From NCBI GenBank assembly GCA_949825045.1, contig OX463824.1:32086001-32150000 (forward strand): a stretch of DNA of 64,000 nucleotides. The letters are read 5' to 3'. Position 1 is the first letter of the stretch, and each line of letters begins with the position of its first letter. The notes under the pieces were generated by a model. The model searched no databases. It was not told the DNA's origin and worked only from the letters and a program-made list of their open reading frames with translations. Positions 63,484 through 64,000 of this stretch are shown here, one piece after another. Source of the DNA: Argyresthia goedartella. Lineage: Eukaryota > Arthropoda > Insecta > Lepidoptera > Argyresthiidae. The position numbers and the translations under genes are program-made.

Positions 63484-64000
63484 ATGCAGTGTGCTGTCTG
63501 TAAAAATAATTTTAATGACGGGGTACAATGTTCGATCTGCAAAAACCAGCTGGACTTCAGCTGTGCGAACATTGCCGAAACCACCTGGAGGAGATACGGA
63601 CCCGACAAAAGGGCACAGTGGAAGTGTCCAACGTGCCGTACTCCGTCACCTGCTGCACCCACCCCCGGCGAGCCTGCCTCTCTGGACACCATATTGAAGG
63701 AGCTCCGGGACCTTAAACGCCATATGTCTGGCATGACAGGTCTCAAGGAAGATATGCAGACCATCAAAAAAGAGCTGTCCGACCTCAAAGACTCATGTAT
63801 CTACATGAGTGAAAAAGTCGTGGAGCTCGGTGGAAGGCTTACTAGTGTTGAGACCAGGGTGACCAACCTGGAGAAATTTCAGGATAGTGTCCATAATTTG
63901 CAAAAGAAATTAACCAACACAAAGCTCGAATTATCTGCCCAGGAACAAAGATCGCAGCTGAACAATATTGAATTAAAGGGAGTACCTATCAAGAAGGATG
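63484..64000 (+). CDS. LINE ORF1 with PHD-like zinc finger, cut by the window edge
   Basis: An ATG opens a frame that stays open to the last base (172 complete codons). The N-terminus has paired Cys motifs CAVCKNNF, CSICKNQLDFSC and WKCPTC spaced as in the PHD-type finger found in ORF1 proteins of CR1-group LINEs. A Pro/Thr linker follows, then a long heptad-rich coiled coil (LKELRDLKRHMSGM, LKEDMQTIKKELSDLKDS, VETRVTNLEKF). The last visible residues, NNIELKGVP, mark the start of the RNA-binding region of such ORF1 proteins. The protein would bind LINE RNA in a trimer-like particle. It has no break so far, so this may be the youngest LINE here. The upstream 140 bases look like its 5' UTR. Confidence 0.8.
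   Translation, partial: MQCAVCKNNFNDGVQCSICKNQLDFSCANIAETTWRRYGPDKRAQWKCPTCRTPSPAAPTPGEPASLDTILKELRDLKRHMSGMTGLKEDMQTIKKELSDLKDSCIYMSEKVVELGGRLTSVETRVTNLEKFQDSVHNLQKKLTNTKLELSAQEQRSQLNNIELKGVPIKKD

Overview
The window looks like repeat-dense, AT-rich intergenic or heterochromatin-like DNA of an insect, most probably a moth or butterfly. This is an inference. It rests on the mix of repeats (BEL/Pao LTR retrotransposons, truncated non-LTR elements of several lineages, tRNA-derived SINEs with ATT tails, a repeat containing TCCG/CCGT runs, and TIR-bearing MITEs), several of which I recognise as Lepidoptera-type. No database was searched. I found no host gene that I can defend. All substantial coding sequence belongs to mobile elements.

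Layout. 0-7.7 kb: short dispersed repeats, a Ty1/copia-type LTR pair, a tRNA-like SINE and a full-length TCCG-family element. 7.9-9.1 kb: a minisatellite with a 41-bp period. 9.2-26.5 kb: fragments of at least five LINE 3' ends (the longest at 11.5-13.9 kb, minus strand), several SINEs of two types and many copies of a short repeat that starts with a gcgtgacgc / cgccttttccc-like motif. 27.05-32.66 kb: a head-to-tail duplication of about 2.5 kb. Each unit carries a MITE with 47-bp terminal inverted repeats, and the second unit also gained a TCCG-family element, so that one unit preserves the empty site. 33-44.7 kb: decayed LINEs, a TTAA-flanked palindromic MITE, a LINE interrupted by a 46-bp perfect palindrome, a third copy of the long-TIR MITE and scattered repeats.

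45.13-61.28 kb is the centrepiece: a GC-rich BEL/Pao retrotransposon (outer element) with 551/550-bp LTRs about 98% alike. It has an intact 603-aa Gag, then a single in-frame TAG, then protease, RT, RNase H and integrase. Its pol is split twice. A second, more AT-rich BEL/Pao element (inner element, about 8.4 kb) sits between protease and RT. The inner element has short LTRs (about 150 bp visible), gag, pol and an envelope-like gene in frame with integrase, and it is broken by two stops and two frameshifts. A non-coding segment of about 480 bp replaces the RT core of the outer element. The window ends inside ORF1 of another LINE (63.48 kb to the edge), which encodes a PHD-like zinc finger and a coiled coil.

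Gag, protease, RT, RNase H and integrase of the two Pao elements would together form and integrate virus-like particles, but as sequenced neither element encodes a complete polyprotein. The LINE fragments are 5'-truncated and dead, as expected for target-primed reverse transcription. The SINEs and MITEs are non-autonomous and would depend on enzymes encoded elsewhere.
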